DNA from: Pelecanus crispus
Taxonomy: Eukaryota; Chordata; Aves; Pelecaniformes; Pelecanidae
Length of the DNA stretch: 64,000 nt
Reading direction: 5' to 3'
Assembly (NCBI RefSeq): GCF_030463565.1
Contig: NC_134659.1
Coordinates: forward strand, 8,936,511 to 9,000,510
Every line of letters begins with the position of its first letter. Position 1 is the first letter of the stretch. The notes under the pieces were generated by a model, which made no database searches, was not told the origin of the DNA, and saw only the letters and a list, made by a program, of their open reading frames with translations. Shown here piece after piece: positions 46,801 to 60,900 of the stretch. A program made the position numbers and the translations under genes.

Positions 46801-49324
46801 TGGTCAGTCTGGCATGAGTAAGGGCCAAACCAGCTCCTAAGAAGGGAGATGGAGTGGTGTAGGATTGCTTTTACTTTTTGTTTTGATACTTACTGAATTT
46901 AGCGTTTGGTAGGGTCGAAAGCCATGTGTACACTGTTAGAGATGTGATGAAAGGCACTTTAATGAGCATTTGCCAGAGCATTCAAACTCTGTATTTATGG
47001 CCTGCAATAGCAGAGGGGAGGATGCTGATTTCTGTTTCCTGCACCTCTGCAGATCCATAAGCTCTCACTGTTTCTCAGGCACCTCTGTGGGCCAGGACAG
47101 AACATGGTCTGTGTTTATGCTCCCTCCTTCCCTCTTAGTAATCTTGCCAGGACCACAGCTCAGAGAGGGCTTCAGGGTGCATTTGCTCTAAATGGGCTCT
47201 GAGGGTCTCCTTGTGGCCCTGGGGAAGCAGAGGCAACAGGTCTCATCCCTGGTTCACGACAAGCTTATACTCAGTTAAGCAGGGAGACTGGCCTTTGCAG
47301 AAGTACCATGAGGAAGGGCTCTGAGCCTGATGAGAGCTGGCTCTGCAGGGTAGAAAAGAGGGTGCTGGCTGGCGCATCATGCAGGGATTATGGGTGAGCA
47401 GAGAGCAATGATCAGGACATATATGGACAGCATCTACTGTGGATGCCCTGAGGGATGGAGCGAGGTGCTGTAGGGCTCAGCTGGACTGTGCTGTGCTGTG
47501 CTGTGCTGTGCTCTAGCACAGACAGGACCAGCAGGGCTGCTGGCCATTGCTTCATCTGTGAGGGAGGGGGTGGGAAGTCCCACACTGACTACTAGGGGCC
47601 CACATGCTCTGGAGGGCTTTTACCCAGCCCTGCAGCGAAGTTTTCCACCACTTCCCAGGGAAATGTATTGCTCTTGGGAGGGACAATGCCTATGCCTGCA
47701 TCAGCCCTGTCATTATCTCAGGCTCTTCCTCGGCTGGGCACTCTCAGATGCTCTTCCTCCTCTTCAGCCAGCTCCACAGGTGATGAGCATGAGCCCTGGA
47801 AAGCTGGGTGTGCCAGACTCCTACCAGTCTTGAACTCAGACTCACCTGTTCCTCTGTGTTCAGTACCAAGAAGGATGTCTGTAACGCTGTTTGCTAGTTG
47901 GTCTGCCACCAGAGACACCTATGACAACATCACAGCAGGATGTGATCAGCTAGGCTGAGACTGTATAGGGGACAGGCAGGTTGGATGAGGGCTGTAATTC
48001 ATGTAATCCCAAGAGGAAGCTGTTGGCTCTACACCACAGTCTCTCCAGCCATGGCAGCCTGTCCACGCACACTGATGTGTGTGTAGGAAGTGTGCTATGC
48101 ACACTAACATCCATATATTTTGGGAACCCTATCTACCAGCTGGGAAAACTAGGGACTCAATTTCTGCTACACTGACCATGCAGCATCCTGCTTTTGTTGT
48201 CCTGAGTACTGCTCAGCTCCTGCTACCATGATGTTGTGTGACTGTCCCCTGATGGCCCAGTGCCCATGGAGAGCTAATGTGCACCATCCATTGGGGACAG
48301 CTGTCTGTCAAATATTTGTCTGGGTACCTTAATGCCTGCTAGCATGGCATGAATAATCCTGGCAGCAGTGCAGTGCAGGGGATTTCAGGCAAGCGAGTGT
48401 TGCAGTTGGTCTGTGAGTTGTAATGATGCTCACTGTGTCAATGTCAGTGGCGCTTATTTTGGGGTGTCTTAAAATTAGGGATTTCCTTATGGAGTTAGGT
48501 TACATGCTGGGGAATTTGAATTTATGCTGGAGATGTATAACCCAGCTTCTGAAGGAGCATTTTATTTCTGCAAATCAAACTAGATATGAGTCTTTCCCAG
48601 TCATGTGCACATGAGCAGCCCTAAGGAAACAGAACAAAATGGCTCAGTGTTTTTAATAAGCCAAGCATGAGAACTAACTTTGAGCATCTGTAGGATATCA
48701 GAATTCTGGAGCAGGATTCAGGTATTATAACAGGGCTTACTTTTTCATAGTTCCCACCAGACTGGACAGCAGAGCTTTGGATTTTGTAACTAAATTTGGG
48801 GTTCCCATCCTCTTCTCTAATCTTTGGATCTCATTGCTCTGATTTCCTGCTGATATCTCAAGTTTTTCTTCTTGAGATAAGGCTACAGGGCTCATGTGAA
48901 CAGAAGGGAAGCAGAGCTAGGCTCTGGCTGGGAGTCTGTCTTAGCATGGGAGACCCTGTTATATGATGTCGCTAAACTTTTATGCAGCAGACTCTGTCCT
49001 GCTCATGAATGCAGACACTAGATGCAACCGAGCAGCAGATCAGGGGTGCAACCAGGTGAGTCTGGTCCACGGGGTCTGGAGATGGACACTAGTGATGTAA
49101 TTCTGCTGCATAAAGGCAGGCAGTTTGGCTCTTCCCTCTGAAGAAGAGGGGTGGGGAGGATGGTGCCAGCTCATGTGGACACAATGCAATTTCCCAGTCC
49201 TCACTCAGGCAATACAGACAACATTCAAGCAGCAGCAGCCTGGTGTGGCTGAGAGAGGCAGCCAGCCAGCCACTGAATGAGCCAACAAGGTGCTTTTCAC
49301 ATGCAAGAGGACAGAAGCCAGCCA
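43871..49324. other. Intergenic, downstream of LGR6
   Basis: 5.4 kb with no supportable exon. Small repeats: AGCAGAATACTTCCC repeated at about 44357-44406, and a CTGTG pentanucleotide array at 47486-47512. Open frames are short and lack family motifs. Confidence 0.55.
47486..47512. repeat. (CTGTG)5 short tandem repeat
   Basis: Five perfect pentanucleotide units plus a partial one. Confidence 0.9.
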
Positions 49325-50663
49325 CTGGTCAGCAACGGGGCTCATTTATTATCTCACAAGAACGAACGACTTGTACAGCTGCAGTAATATCAGCAGAACC
49401 AAAGCTTTGCCCAGGGCCTGAGCTCTGACTGCAGGCTCCCTGCTGCGCTGGGCAGCAGTGGGAGGGCTTGTGATGGAGAGGATGGATTTGGGAGATCCCT
49501 GAGCTGCAGGGAGTGAATTTGAGACTGTTCCCAGTAGCCTGTGTCCTCCTGATGCCATCATCCCACAAGGGTGATTTCTGTTCCCTCCTACACGAGCTGC
49601 CCTTAAAATAGGGGAGGGCAAATGCAGCCCCCAAACGGCTATTCTTCATGGAGGACGTACCCAAGAACCACAGCCTCTTCCAGGAGTGAGGTTTGGGGGC
49701 AGTGAGGGAGCCAGACCCCATTTCCAGTGCCAGGAGCCAGGTGGCTGTAGGCAGCAGTGCCCTGGGTGTGCTGCAGCCTGCGAAAAGGTGGAGGGAGCCC
49801 AATGTTCACTTGAGTGCCCTGGCCACCTGCTGCTGAGTGACCTCAGGCAAAGCACATACATTTCTCCAGGGACGTGTTTGGATTTGGCTGCCTTAGGGTT
49901 CAGAGACCCCTTGTTAGACACCATGGGCCAGATTGAAAGAGAGTCTGAGCTTCCCCAACTCCTGGTATCATCTGAAAGTGGGGGCCCTGCGCAACCTATG
50001 AGGCTCCCAGTGGATGAAGCGGAGCCTCCCAAAATGGAGGTGGTCCAAACCTCAGGTGCACACATGGATACACAGCTTTTAACCCACTTCCTCTGCTCTT
50101 CCAGTCAATGGCGTGGGGCAGATACAAGCCCATTTCCAGGGGTCTGTGGGACCTGTGGAGGACCCTGGAGGACAAGGCCTGAGGTTCCTATCGGTGGCCA
50201 CATCATTGCAGTCAGCCATTTCCATGTGTTTCTGCCACAGAGCAATGGCTTTTGCTTGCTAAGATGTCTCTGCCTTGAGAAGACATGCTTGGCTTTGCTG
50301 CAGGCTCCTCCTGGCTTGTGATGCTGTAGGATGACGAGGAGGAGGGTCTCCCTGACCCATCTCATGAGCTTGTGGGGCTCTCTCCCAGGCAGTCCCTAGC
50401 AGGGGAAACACTTGTGCAGGGGGTTTATCTCCTCCCATGGCCAGTCCTGAGTATCTGGAGCTCAGCCAGAGCCCTTCCAGGCAAGTGGCAGCTGGCAGAG
50501 CAGTGCTGGTTGCCCAGGCAGATATGATGGGGGGGTGAGGGTAGATGGGTTGTACTGGTGCTTTACATGGAACAGCCTGCTGTCACCTTGCTGGCCACCT
50601 GGCACTGGGGCTGGCCCTCAGTGTGTGGTGTGGGGCTGTTTGGCACGGCTATTCAGAGGAGGT
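49325..50663 (-). other. LGR6: LGR6 3' UTR (end estimated)
   Basis: Minus-strand sequence after the LGR6 stop. The first good AATAAA on this strand is at 49345-49350, giving a 1.3-kb UTR with cleavage near 49325-49335. Open frames on either strand here have no recognisable product. The end is an inference from the signal alone. Confidence 0.5.
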
Positions 50664-51901
50664 TTATAAGTGAGACGTGTAGGGTGGTGTGGGTGAGGAG
50701 GAGAAGAAGGCTATCCGGAGGCTGCTGCCAGCAGGATCTGGACTCTCTGAAGTGATTAGAACCTCACTGTCACTGAGGCAGGGACAATGCTCAGAGAAGC
50801 ACCTCTCCTTCCCCCTGGTGCCCACCCTTTGCTGGCAGGGGACAAGCGTCATGGAGGGGAAGCTGTAGCTGTCAAGGATGGGGTGCACTCCCAAGGAATC
50901 AGGTGTCTCGAATATGTGGTCAATGTCAGAGAAGCTCACCAGAGCCTGGGTGGAGTCATAGGAGCTTTTCTCAATGTCATCAACCCCGCAGGACTGGGGG
51001 TAGCTCCCCTTGTCCTGGCCCTTCTGCCTCAGCAGGCGGAGGTCATCTCTGAAGTGGGGGTTGAAGAGCAGGTAGAGCAAGGGGTTCAGGCAGGCAGGCA
51101 GGGGCAGGACCACAAGGAGGATGGATTTGATGACCTCTGGGGTGATGAGGAAGAGGTTGAGTGTGGAGGAGAAGGTGAGGAAGGCCACTGGGCAGTAGAG
51201 GAGGCAGTTGGTGAAGATCAGCCAGGCCACATGCTTGACCATGGCACAGTCCCAGACAGCACTGAACTCCCCCTTCAGCAGGTTGCAATAGAGTCGGATG
51301 TACGTGCCTGTGATAGTCAGGAAGCAGAGCATGTTTGTCATCACCAAGGCCACAGTGAAGCTCAGGGTAGCGGGTTTCCCATCCGGGATGGGATACGGGA
51401 GGCAGAGAGGGGATGCTCCGTATTCCCCAATGGAGAAGAGAGGCAGAACGGCAGCCACAGAGGACAGCAACAGGCAGCAAAAGGCAGCAGCCTTGACCTT
51501 GCCTAAGGAGGGTGACTTTCCATAGCCCCGCACACAGGAGACTGAAATGCTGCACTGCACGGCAGCCAATGTTAGCAGAAAGATGGCAGCCTCAGAGGCA
51601 AACACCGACAGGAACCCTGTCACTGTGCAGCCTGCACCAGTCTCCCATCTGGCACCATATTTGGCAAACTGGCCGTAGGTCAGGGCATCGACGAGAGCCA
51701 GCATACTGCAGTAAATGCCGGTCAGCATATTGGCTCCAGCTATGGAGCCGATGATGAACTTAACTGGAGAGAGGTAGCTGGGAGAGGCAAAGACAGCCAG
51801 AATGACCAGCCCGTTGCAGAGCATGGAGACCAGAACAATGACCCAGATTCCCAGGCGGATGATCCAGCTCTCAAACAAGTGATCACAAGGCTTGAAGGGA
51901 C
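50664..51901 (-). CDS. LGR6: LGR6 terminal exon: seven-transmembrane domain and tail
   Basis: 1238 nt, 411 residues after the split glycine. It begins [12 protein letters not shown], the conserved ectodomain-7TM junction, after a ttccag acceptor at 51902. Counted from that P, helices lie at roughly 16-38, 46-70, 91-116, 136-156, 178-203, 219-245 and 253-279. C91 and C166 can form the usual extracellular disulfide, and NPLLY (272-276) is the TM7 NPxxY-type motif. [12 protein letters not shown] in loop 2 is family-typical. The 132-residue tail carries [12 protein letters not shown] and ends TSHL. The TTG codon for the L of LFESW is not a start codon. Stop TAA at 50664-50666. Confidence 0.97.
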
Positions 51902-54900
51902 CTGGAAGAAAACAAAACCCAAAGTTAAACCCAGAATATACCGCTCTCCTCTAGTGGTGCTGCTCAGAGCAGCGGCCAGGTCCCAGCCCTCTCCTGATGC
52001 CACCAGCCCCTTGCCTACTGAATGCCGAGGGCTGGAAAGGAGCATACAACATTGCCTGCCCTCTTCTGCAGCAGGACGGCAGCAGTGCTGCCTCTTGGCT
52101 CTGTCCCAGCTCCCCTGTGCTCCTGTCCCCACACTGGGGTGCTTCTGGCATGCTGACTAGGCCTCCTCTCAGATGCAGAGCAGAAATGAGGTGCAGAGAG
52201 AGGTCATATGAGAAATGTGAGAAATGGCAGACTTATCAGAGCTCCCAAAATGTAAAAAGGCTGGGGCCTGGCATTGCCACCCCATGACCATATGCATGGC
52301 GAAGCCTTTTTGCTCTCATGTCCCACCTGCCCTATGCTGTTCAATGGGGCAGAGTTGGAGCTCCAGGCAGACCTTTGTCCAAAGAAACTCATGACCATAA
52401 TGTCCCACATTTCTGTGGGACTCCAGACCCACTAATGCTCCTGGTGTCATCCTGGCATTTGGGCCACTCTGCCATTAGCTGCTCCTTCTCACATACCCCC
52501 TGGGGATCTTGGAGGTAGTGGTGTGGAGACGTGCAAGAGATGGCAGGATGCTGCATCCAGCTCTGACATTGCCAACCTCTGCCCTTATATTTAAGACCTT
52601 GGCTAAGTAGTGTCTTATTGTTTCTGCATGAATGACCGCTGCACAGAGGGGATGGCCAAGATGAGATGAAGTGTTAGAACAGGGGGGAGAGACAGCAGGT
52701 GGCGGGGAAGAGAGGGAGGGAGCTGGGGTGTCAGGGAAGGGACAGGGGGGCCTGGGCAAGGAGAATGTGGCAGGATGTCAGGAGAAAGAATGGTGGAGGA
52801 TGGACATGGGGAGAAGGGGGAATGAGAAGGGAAGGTTATGGAAGGGTAAAAAAGGGACTGGTGGTGGATGCTGTTTACCAAAGGAAAAAACAGAGTGGGG
52901 AGAGACAGTGCAATGGGAAAGAGTTGCCCCTGGGAGGGATTCAGATGTTACAGTGAGGGGCTCAGGGCAGGAGCACAGCAAAACCAGAAACAGGACAGGC
53001 CAAGTTTTAGGCACTAGAAAGCAAAAGAAATTAGAGGAAACTGAGAAATCTTGTTCAGCTCAAAGGGGGTGGAGGTTTTTCACTGGCTTTCCTCAGAGAG
53101 CCAGCACCTCTGTACCCAGGCAGCAGGGCATGCTCTCTGCTAAAATCTTGTTCCTTCTTGTCTCTTTTGCAGCAAACTCAGTGGGAAAAGTGGTGAAAAC
53201 TCCATCCCTGCCAGTGTCCCACAGCTGCCTGGATGGAGCCAGGCCTCTCCAGCCTCCAGCTTGCTTGTGTAGGACACCACTGAGCTGTGAATGGGGACAA
53301 AATCAGAAGGCAGCTTCCTTGTGTCCCAGCCAGCCTGTGCCCACTGGCATGTTTTTGATGGAAGTAAGGAGAAAGTGGCTGGGTGCAGTCCAGCACCTCC
53401 CTTCTCTCCCTTTCTCAGGAAACAGAGTAAAGTACCCCTGAAGTTTGCAGTGCTGCAAGTATGATTGGAAGATCAAAGACAAAGTCTTGTCATACAGTAT
53501 TCTGGGCTGGCTGGGACAAAGCAAAGTCTAAGTCTTGCAATGGAACAGGAACTTCTTGAGAGCCAGAGCCTGACTGTGGGCAGGTTGGTGGACGGAGGAG
53601 CTGGTGATACCTGGGACTCCTGGTCAGGGATACCATGACCTTGTCCTCTCCTCATAGGAGGGCAGCTACATCCAAGTGGGAGAGGGAAGTTCCTCACTTG
53701 TCCCCAGTTTAGCCAAAGCCCAGCCATTCAGGCTTCTGATCTGCATGTCTGTGAGACACTTGAGGAAGGGTCGTGGGATCCTGGGGATTTAGAGAAGCTC
53801 AAAGGATCCCAGCTGTGTCCAAAGGGTTTCCTTGGCTGCTCACCGGGGCTTGGTGTGCACTGAATAGTGGGGTGCAGCTTTGCTTCCTCAAGGTCCAGCT
53901 GGAGGTCATCTGCATCTAGGTCATCTGGGGAGAAAACAACCAGAAATGATGCTCAGAGAAGAACGATCAGGGCCACTGGGGCTAGCTGGGCCAGAAGTCT
54001 TTCCCACTGCTTGTCCTCAACACAGACCTTCCCAGGCAGTTCCCAGCCCACAGGTTCAAAGTAGCTGCTGGTGTCCAGTTTGCCCCCTGCAGTCACTGCT
54101 GTAGAGGGAGAAGGTCTTGTAAACATTGGTGGGTTGTAATGTGGCCAACCCCTCTGTTTTTAGGTTACTCCCAACATTTGAAGTGTTGGGAGAGCCCCAG
54201 ATCCCAGAGTTGTGTGACTGCAGATCCCTCCTCCCAGCACGCTTTATTAAAACTAAAGAAATACTCTAGCCTATGTGGTTACAGAAAACAAAGCCTTCAA
54301 ATGCATCTTCTAAATGGAAGCTTTCTGGGCAGGCCTTGTCCAATGTTAGTTCATCAACAAGGACTTTGGAGCTTTGTTCAAAGAGAGCCGTAGCCTCTAC
54401 TTGCAGCACAAATTCTTCATTAGCAACCACCACCACCACCAAACAGCTCAGAAGCAAAAAGACAAGAGAACCCAGCATATAGTGCTTTATTTTATGTCCT
54501 ATGATCTCTTGGGACTGTGGTGCCTTGTTTTTAACCCTGGAGGTTCCCAGTCCTGGATTTGCTTAAAGGCAGACTGATTGCCCATGCCCACAGACTTTGG
54601 ATCTCTGGGGTTTATGCAACCAGGCTCCACTGCCCTCAGAGCCCAGCCTGCTGGGCCAGCATCTCCATTGCAATGGCAGCTACACCCTGAGCCAGGCTCG
54701 GGCTCTCTGAGGGTCAGGCAGAGACTCCCTGGCTGAAGGAGAAGCTGCTGGAAGAGAATGGGGCTGAGACCCCAGCTGTGGTTTTGATGGCCTGTAGGTG
54801 TAGGTCATCAACAAGGAGAATGGCATCCTCTTAATCTAATCCAAGACATGCTCTTCTGCTTTGTTCCTTGTTCCTCTTCTCAAACTACCGCTGATTCACA

Positions 54901-57900
54901 GCACTGGGACACAGTGAGGACAGCTGCTGTCCTGCTGCACCGTCCCCACCTGTGGCACCACCACAGCCTTCTGCTCCCAGTGGAGATCTCAGAGGGTTTT
55001 CTGCAGGTGGGAGGGAGGGGAAAGGACATGTTTTGTGCTTGCCACAGCCCGATAGCCAGGGAGCTGGTTCTGTGGGATGAACCTTCCCTTGGATGATACA
55101 GACTGATGCTGGTGCCCAGGTGTGCACCTGGCAGCTGAGACACTGGCCTGAAAAGAGAGTTTCAACAGTGCTGATGATATGGCTATCGTAAGTGGGATTT
55201 AGTTGCCTAATCAGCTTAGAAATGGTGCCTCTCATGAGGTCTGCTCCCTGCCTGTGTTTGAAAATATGACTGGGATATTTGATTAAAGAATGATGACAAA
55301 TAACGTGCTATCTTTAGTGCCTCCTGACAAGCATTGTGGCTTTCTTAGCTTCAGTGAGCTTTGGAAAAAAAAAATGCCATTTTTAAAATCTGTCTGTATA
55401 AGAGTTGAAATATTACTGCTGCTTTAGAGTCTGGCAAGAAATCACTCACAGTGGGATGGAAAAATATTTCGTCCTTGTATTTTATAGTCTTATAAATCTC
55501 CAGTGTCTTTTCCATCCACAGTGCGGAGGCTATGATGTGCAGTCACGATACTTGAATCAATACAGAGACTTGCACTTTCTGTGCCCCCCTGCCACCCAAC
55601 CCACAGTAATGTTAAACTGTAATCTGCTCCCATTCTTTTTCTCTTCAAAGGGCCAGAATGCACAAAGGCTGGTTTTAAGCATAGATTAAACATTTGCATG
55701 AAGTGAAGGAGCAATCTTTTGTTTTGCCTGGACTACCGAGCTAGCTGTGAATTGCAAAGCAATCCTTGGCCAGCACAGCGGCATTCAAAACAGAAAATGT
55801 ACCTCTCTGCTGGAAATCAGTACCTCTCTCAGCCTGGGAACTGTAGAGAAAAGAAAATGGCTGTTGTGTTCTAGCAAGGCAGACTGCATTACTTTTGAAG
55901 TAGCCCTTATTTATTTGAATTTTGCTAAGGCGCCTCCACTTTCTGAGGCCTTATGGAAAAAAACCCACTTTTCCCTTTCCATGGAAAATGGTTCCCAGCT
56001 GGCTGTACCAACACTGAAGTGGGAGGAAGAGGAAGAGAATTGCTGGAGAAGGGGTAGAACAAAAAGCCATTGGGCTGGATGCTTCTTCCCCTTTTGTACA
56101 GTCTGCCTTAGCCAGGGCAGTCCCCACGTGGGATTTGCAGATAATTGCTCTCTCCTTCAGAGTTAGGGCATGGGTAGCTGCAAGGGGCCTGGGCAGGTGC
56201 TTTTTGGGGGACTTGAGTAGCCTTCTTGAGTGCCAGAAGCAGGAAAAGTATAGCTCTAAGGACCCTCCAGGGTTTGCTGGATGGATGCAGAAGTTAATTA
56301 GTCAGCTTTACGAGCTAACCCAGTGCTGGACTGGGTAAAGCAGTGTCCTATTGTCAAGGATAACCATACAAGTATGTTCTCTTCTCGCTTTCTATAGCTT
56401 TGTTCCATTATTGCAAACATATGCTTATAAGTAAATATATCCCTTTCTATCATCAAACCAGTGGTCCCAAAGTGGGGTGCTGGGACTGTGATGGAAGTGC
56501 CCCATGGCAATGGTGGCACTTGCACTTTGCCTGTCCTCCCTCTGCAGCCAATTTTGGGAGGGTGGCAGGAATGAGCTGCCAGAGACTATTGGGTGGATGT
56601 CCTGTGTGACAAGCCCCCGAGTCATCTTTGGGTTGCTGCCCAGCCATGTGGGACAGGTTTGGGGCAGGGAGTATCTGCTAAACACCACCAATTATAATCC
56701 AAAGAGGCATATCCCAAGCACCAAAAATTTTGGAAATGGGACCTTAAATATCTGTCGTGACAAGGTGACAGAGTGATGAGACATGCACTAACCACAGTCC
56801 TTTGGGCCTTGGGTGGCTGTTACTCGGATGTGAATGGACACATTGGGTGGTGTCTGGCGGGTTCTGGGGCATCCAGGGCCTTAGAAGGATGGGAAAGAAC
56901 TGAGCTGGCCCCAGGGTCCGTGGCACCACATGCACTCTGTGGCTGGAGTCAGAAAGTCCCTTGGGTGCTGGGCTCGGCTGAGGGACAGGTTCTGGATGTG
57001 GGAGTGGGACACGCTGCGCAGGCAGCACTGCCTGGCTGCTGGAGCAGGGCTGTGCCACCGGGGACCCATTTCTCAGCCCCACATGGCTGCCTGGGGCAAG
57101 TTGCCTTTCACCACCCAGCTGTGAGGTTCTGCGGACTTGTTTGTAAAGGGCTCCTCAGTCCCTTGCTGGAAGCACTGTGCAAGGCTGAGAGGACATGGCT
57201 ATCTGGAACCATGCCCCATCCCTCTTACAAGTTCTCCCACAGCATCCAAGTGCCCTGACGATCCTGGCTGCACACTGCAGGGACAGAGCCCCAAGTTATT
57301 TTCTCTTAACGAGACCACTTTATCTCTTGCATGGAAGGAATGTTTTGGAGCTTTTTTCCTCTTTAATGAAGAAGCGTTACACGATTCATATAACACGGCT
57401 TAATACCACTGGTGGCCATCAGAAAGGAAGCACTGGGAACAGAAATAAAGCAACCGTTAATTAAGTAAAATAGCAATATCACAAAACCCTCTTCTTCAAG
57501 AGTAGACCATGCATTGCTGAATGGTAAGGAGAGTCATCTGCAAAAGCTGCACATAGTAAGGAACGATGTTCTTGTGCATTTCATATTTCCACCTCTGTGG
57601 TTTGATATTTCAAGACAAACCCAGTGCTATAACATCTGAAAATGTGAGCCTTTATGAGCTGCTAATAGTCTCATCTGGCACACCTTAGAATCAGTCAGCA
57701 TTCTGCTCTGGTCCTAATATCTCATGAACACACATATAATCCATGAGGCTGAGGCTGGCTTGGAGCCTGTGGTAGGTACTGGTCTGCTGACAGGGCCAGG
57801 AGAGAGTATCCTTTGAGACATCAAATGCTTTGGTGCCCAGCAAGAGCAGGTCTGTAAGCAGTACTATGGGCCCTGGCCACAAACCCGGTCTTTTCACAGA

Positions 57901-60900
57901 TGCTGTAATTTGCTGGGCAAACACCCCAACTATATGCACACGGACTGTTAAAGTATGGGCTGCATTAATGATGGAAAAACTGACCAAGCTGAGAAAAAAT
58001 TCCTGCAGCAATGACTGTAACATATGGCTCCTCTGTACTGTCTGCCCGGTGTAACTACCATGCTTCCAGGAACCACATCATGCTGGTCGGAATCACACTT
58101 GCTAGCCTCTGGCTGGACTTTTTACATTGCTAAAGCTTATTCTTAGTCTGTGAAGGACTGGGGCAGGGCGGATGGCAGGAGCAGGGATGCAGGGCTTATG
58201 ACTCACTTGCTGGTTGTCATAAAGTGTCTGGGTCATCCTGCCTCCCATCACTGCTCTAACACAGAGAATCCAACATCTCTGGGTCAATATCTGTCTCCAG
58301 ATCCAGTCCTGCCTGCTTAGGATGCAGGAGAAGATTCTGCAGAGCCCCTGGTTATGGCTGGGTGCATGGTGCTCCCAGGAGCAAGTGAGTCAAGTGCTTC
58401 GCAGGGACTCGGCCCTCTCCCCATCTCCTACAAGCACACAACACGATGTGGTTTTGCCTACAGGGTGTTTCAGACCTCGGAAGTGCATGTGGCCTCTGTA
58501 TTTATACAAACATATAAACAAATGCAGCATCCAAACTGTGTCCTGAAATGCTATTTCCACTCTCCAGCAGTTACAGAGGAAGGGGGCTCACACTTTTCTT
58601 CACATTTTTCTGGGAATCCCTTGCAAAGGGATCACAGCAGCTTTCCACCTGGAGCTGCTGTTGTGCTGTGAGTCTGTGGGTGCAGGAGGTGCTCTTTGCA
58701 CACTCCTCTTCTGCCCTCATGCAACATGGAAGTCTATGCAGAAGTGCATTTTGGAGCACAGAATAAATTGAGTCTTGAACAGAAAGCACTGCTCATCTTA
58801 ACTGCGGAGCCACTTCTGCCCTGCATAGGCTAGCCCCTGTGCTGAGCTCATCATATTCCCCAAACGTGTCCTTTTGTTCATACCTAACCCTGACCTTTGC
58901 TGTAGCATCAGGGTACGTGCACAAAAGTAGCGCAGACACAGGTCTCTCCACCTCCAGCCAGCTGCACAGTCCCATTCTCTGAGTTCATTCTCTTATTCAG
59001 ATTAATCCTAGGGTCCATCCTCTGTATGTTGTAGCAACAAAGACTGATGGCCTGCCAAAGGCTCCGTACTGCCCAGAAGTCTAATGACCAAGCCCAGAAG
59101 TTGTCCCATGTAACCTCAGCCACCTTTCAGTGGCTTGGGTAGCCTCCCTCTATAGTCACTAAGGCCAAATTAGCAAACGTGTCCATGCTGTTGAGGTCTG
59201 CCACATCTTTCTGTTAGATTGTGAAGGTTTGGATGTGCCAGATCAGCTCTTTCTGCAATGCAGTGACACTGATTGGAGCCCATTCACAGCAACTGGCCAC
59301 CAGAGCCAGAGAAGGATTAGTCTACCTTCCCTGAGATAGGTGTGACTCCATGGCTGGCAGTGGGACCACTTCTGCAAATGCAGGATCGCATCCTAGCTCA
59401 CCGTATGGCCCTGCCCATGGATTGATCACCATTCAGCCCAGTTTACTTACAGTGATTATCAGCATGACCTGGAAACAATTCCATAGTCCTCTTGTGGGGA
59501 TCCTCCTCCTCAGGGCTCATGTCTTCTGCCTCCCATTGGTCGGACATCTTGAAGAAGCTGCTGCAGCTCCCATAGGCACAGCACTGGTAGGCGTAAGGTA
59601 CCTCGAGGACTCTGCAAAAGGGAAAAGCAGAACTTTTAGGTGCATCACCTCCATGATCTGACATGCCACTGCTTTGTACTTTTGGCTTAATTTCCACATG
59701 TGACAAAAGCCAGTCTATCAGGTGATGTTTACATTGGAGCAGGACTTTGCTCTAGTGAAGGACTCCATATAGGACAGTGTGGACCCAAGTCACCCCAGAG
59801 TGTCTCTGCACTGCCCCACTTTTTTTGGCACTTAAGACACTATCTGTCAATAGGATGTTGTCAAACACCAGGTTTGGAAACTGCACTAAAGTTCCTGGAT
59901 AATTCCTAAAAACCTTTCTGCAGTTCTGAATTAGCCTCCCTTTCCCAAGCCATCTGGCAATATGCCATGTGCATGTGGAGTCTTCATTTTTTCCCCCAAG
60001 GCCATTTTTTGCTGGGCATCCTTCCTTTTGTTCAAGGTGAGAAGCTTTCTGAGAGCTTGAGCAAGTGCAAGGTCCCCCTTGCTTATTGCTGAAGGTCAGA
60101 GAGGCACCTCCAAACTCCAGTTCCATGAGTGTGGTTCACCCCTGCCAGCTCAGGCAGGGAGATCCCAGGTCTCTCAAGTGTAGCAAGTTATTTTCTCTGA
60201 TTTCTACTTGAAAGTAGAATTGTTAGTTGGTAATTATAGCATGTATTACAAGGTTAATTAAACAGCAGCTGAATGTCATCTGGAAGAAATACCAGGCTAT
60301 CAGTCAGCAGATGCATTTTCTTCAAAGACAGCAAACTTCTGCCTCTTTGCTGGAAGTCAGGAAAACTGCTGATGAAGGCAAAGGAACCTCAGGTTTTCCA
60401 GACAATTAAGGTCTTCTGACAAGATCAGTAAATATGGTGAAACTCTATATTGTAAAAATATGCTTTTGTTTTAAGTTCCCAAACATTTCTGGCTGAGCCC
60501 TGGGAGGCTACAGAAACTCTGTATACAAGCTTGCTTCCTGTTATAAGCTCCAAATTAAATCCTATTATTGAAAGGTGGCAGGGAGCTACAGATCCTCCCA
60601 GGATGGCTAAGAACTGTTCTCAGATGATTCCTACAGACATATGTCCCAAGAATAAGACTACTTAATGGCAGTACCCCCAAATTTAGGAAATGGTAATGGG
60701 TCGATCGCCTGGCGTCGTTCAATGAACCACTCCTGCAGACTCAGTCCCTCTGGTACAAATCCAAACCAGCTCCACAGATGTCAGTGAAATTAATTTAGAG
60801 GAGGAACGCCCCTGGAAGTGCTGAGCTTGACCCGCTCTGCACAAGGGACTGCCATCTTGGGTGTGGAAAGCACTCCAGAAGCTTCTGGGATCCCCTGCCA

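Noticed and set aside
49686-50321. 211-codon plus-strand ORF
   Set aside because: Antisense to the inferred LGR6 3' UTR; no protein family resemblance or supporting signals.
50787-51506. 239-codon plus-strand ORF
   Set aside because: Exact antisense of the LGR6 7TM exon; Glu/Gly/Gln-rich shadow frame without a family match.
51043-51555. 170-codon minus-strand ORF
   Set aside because: Frame-shifted shadow of the LGR6 terminal exon.
52671-53441. 256-codon plus-strand ORF in an LGR6 intron
   Set aside because: Gly/Glu/Lys-rich because of the purine tract; antisense to the gene and without domain or splice support.
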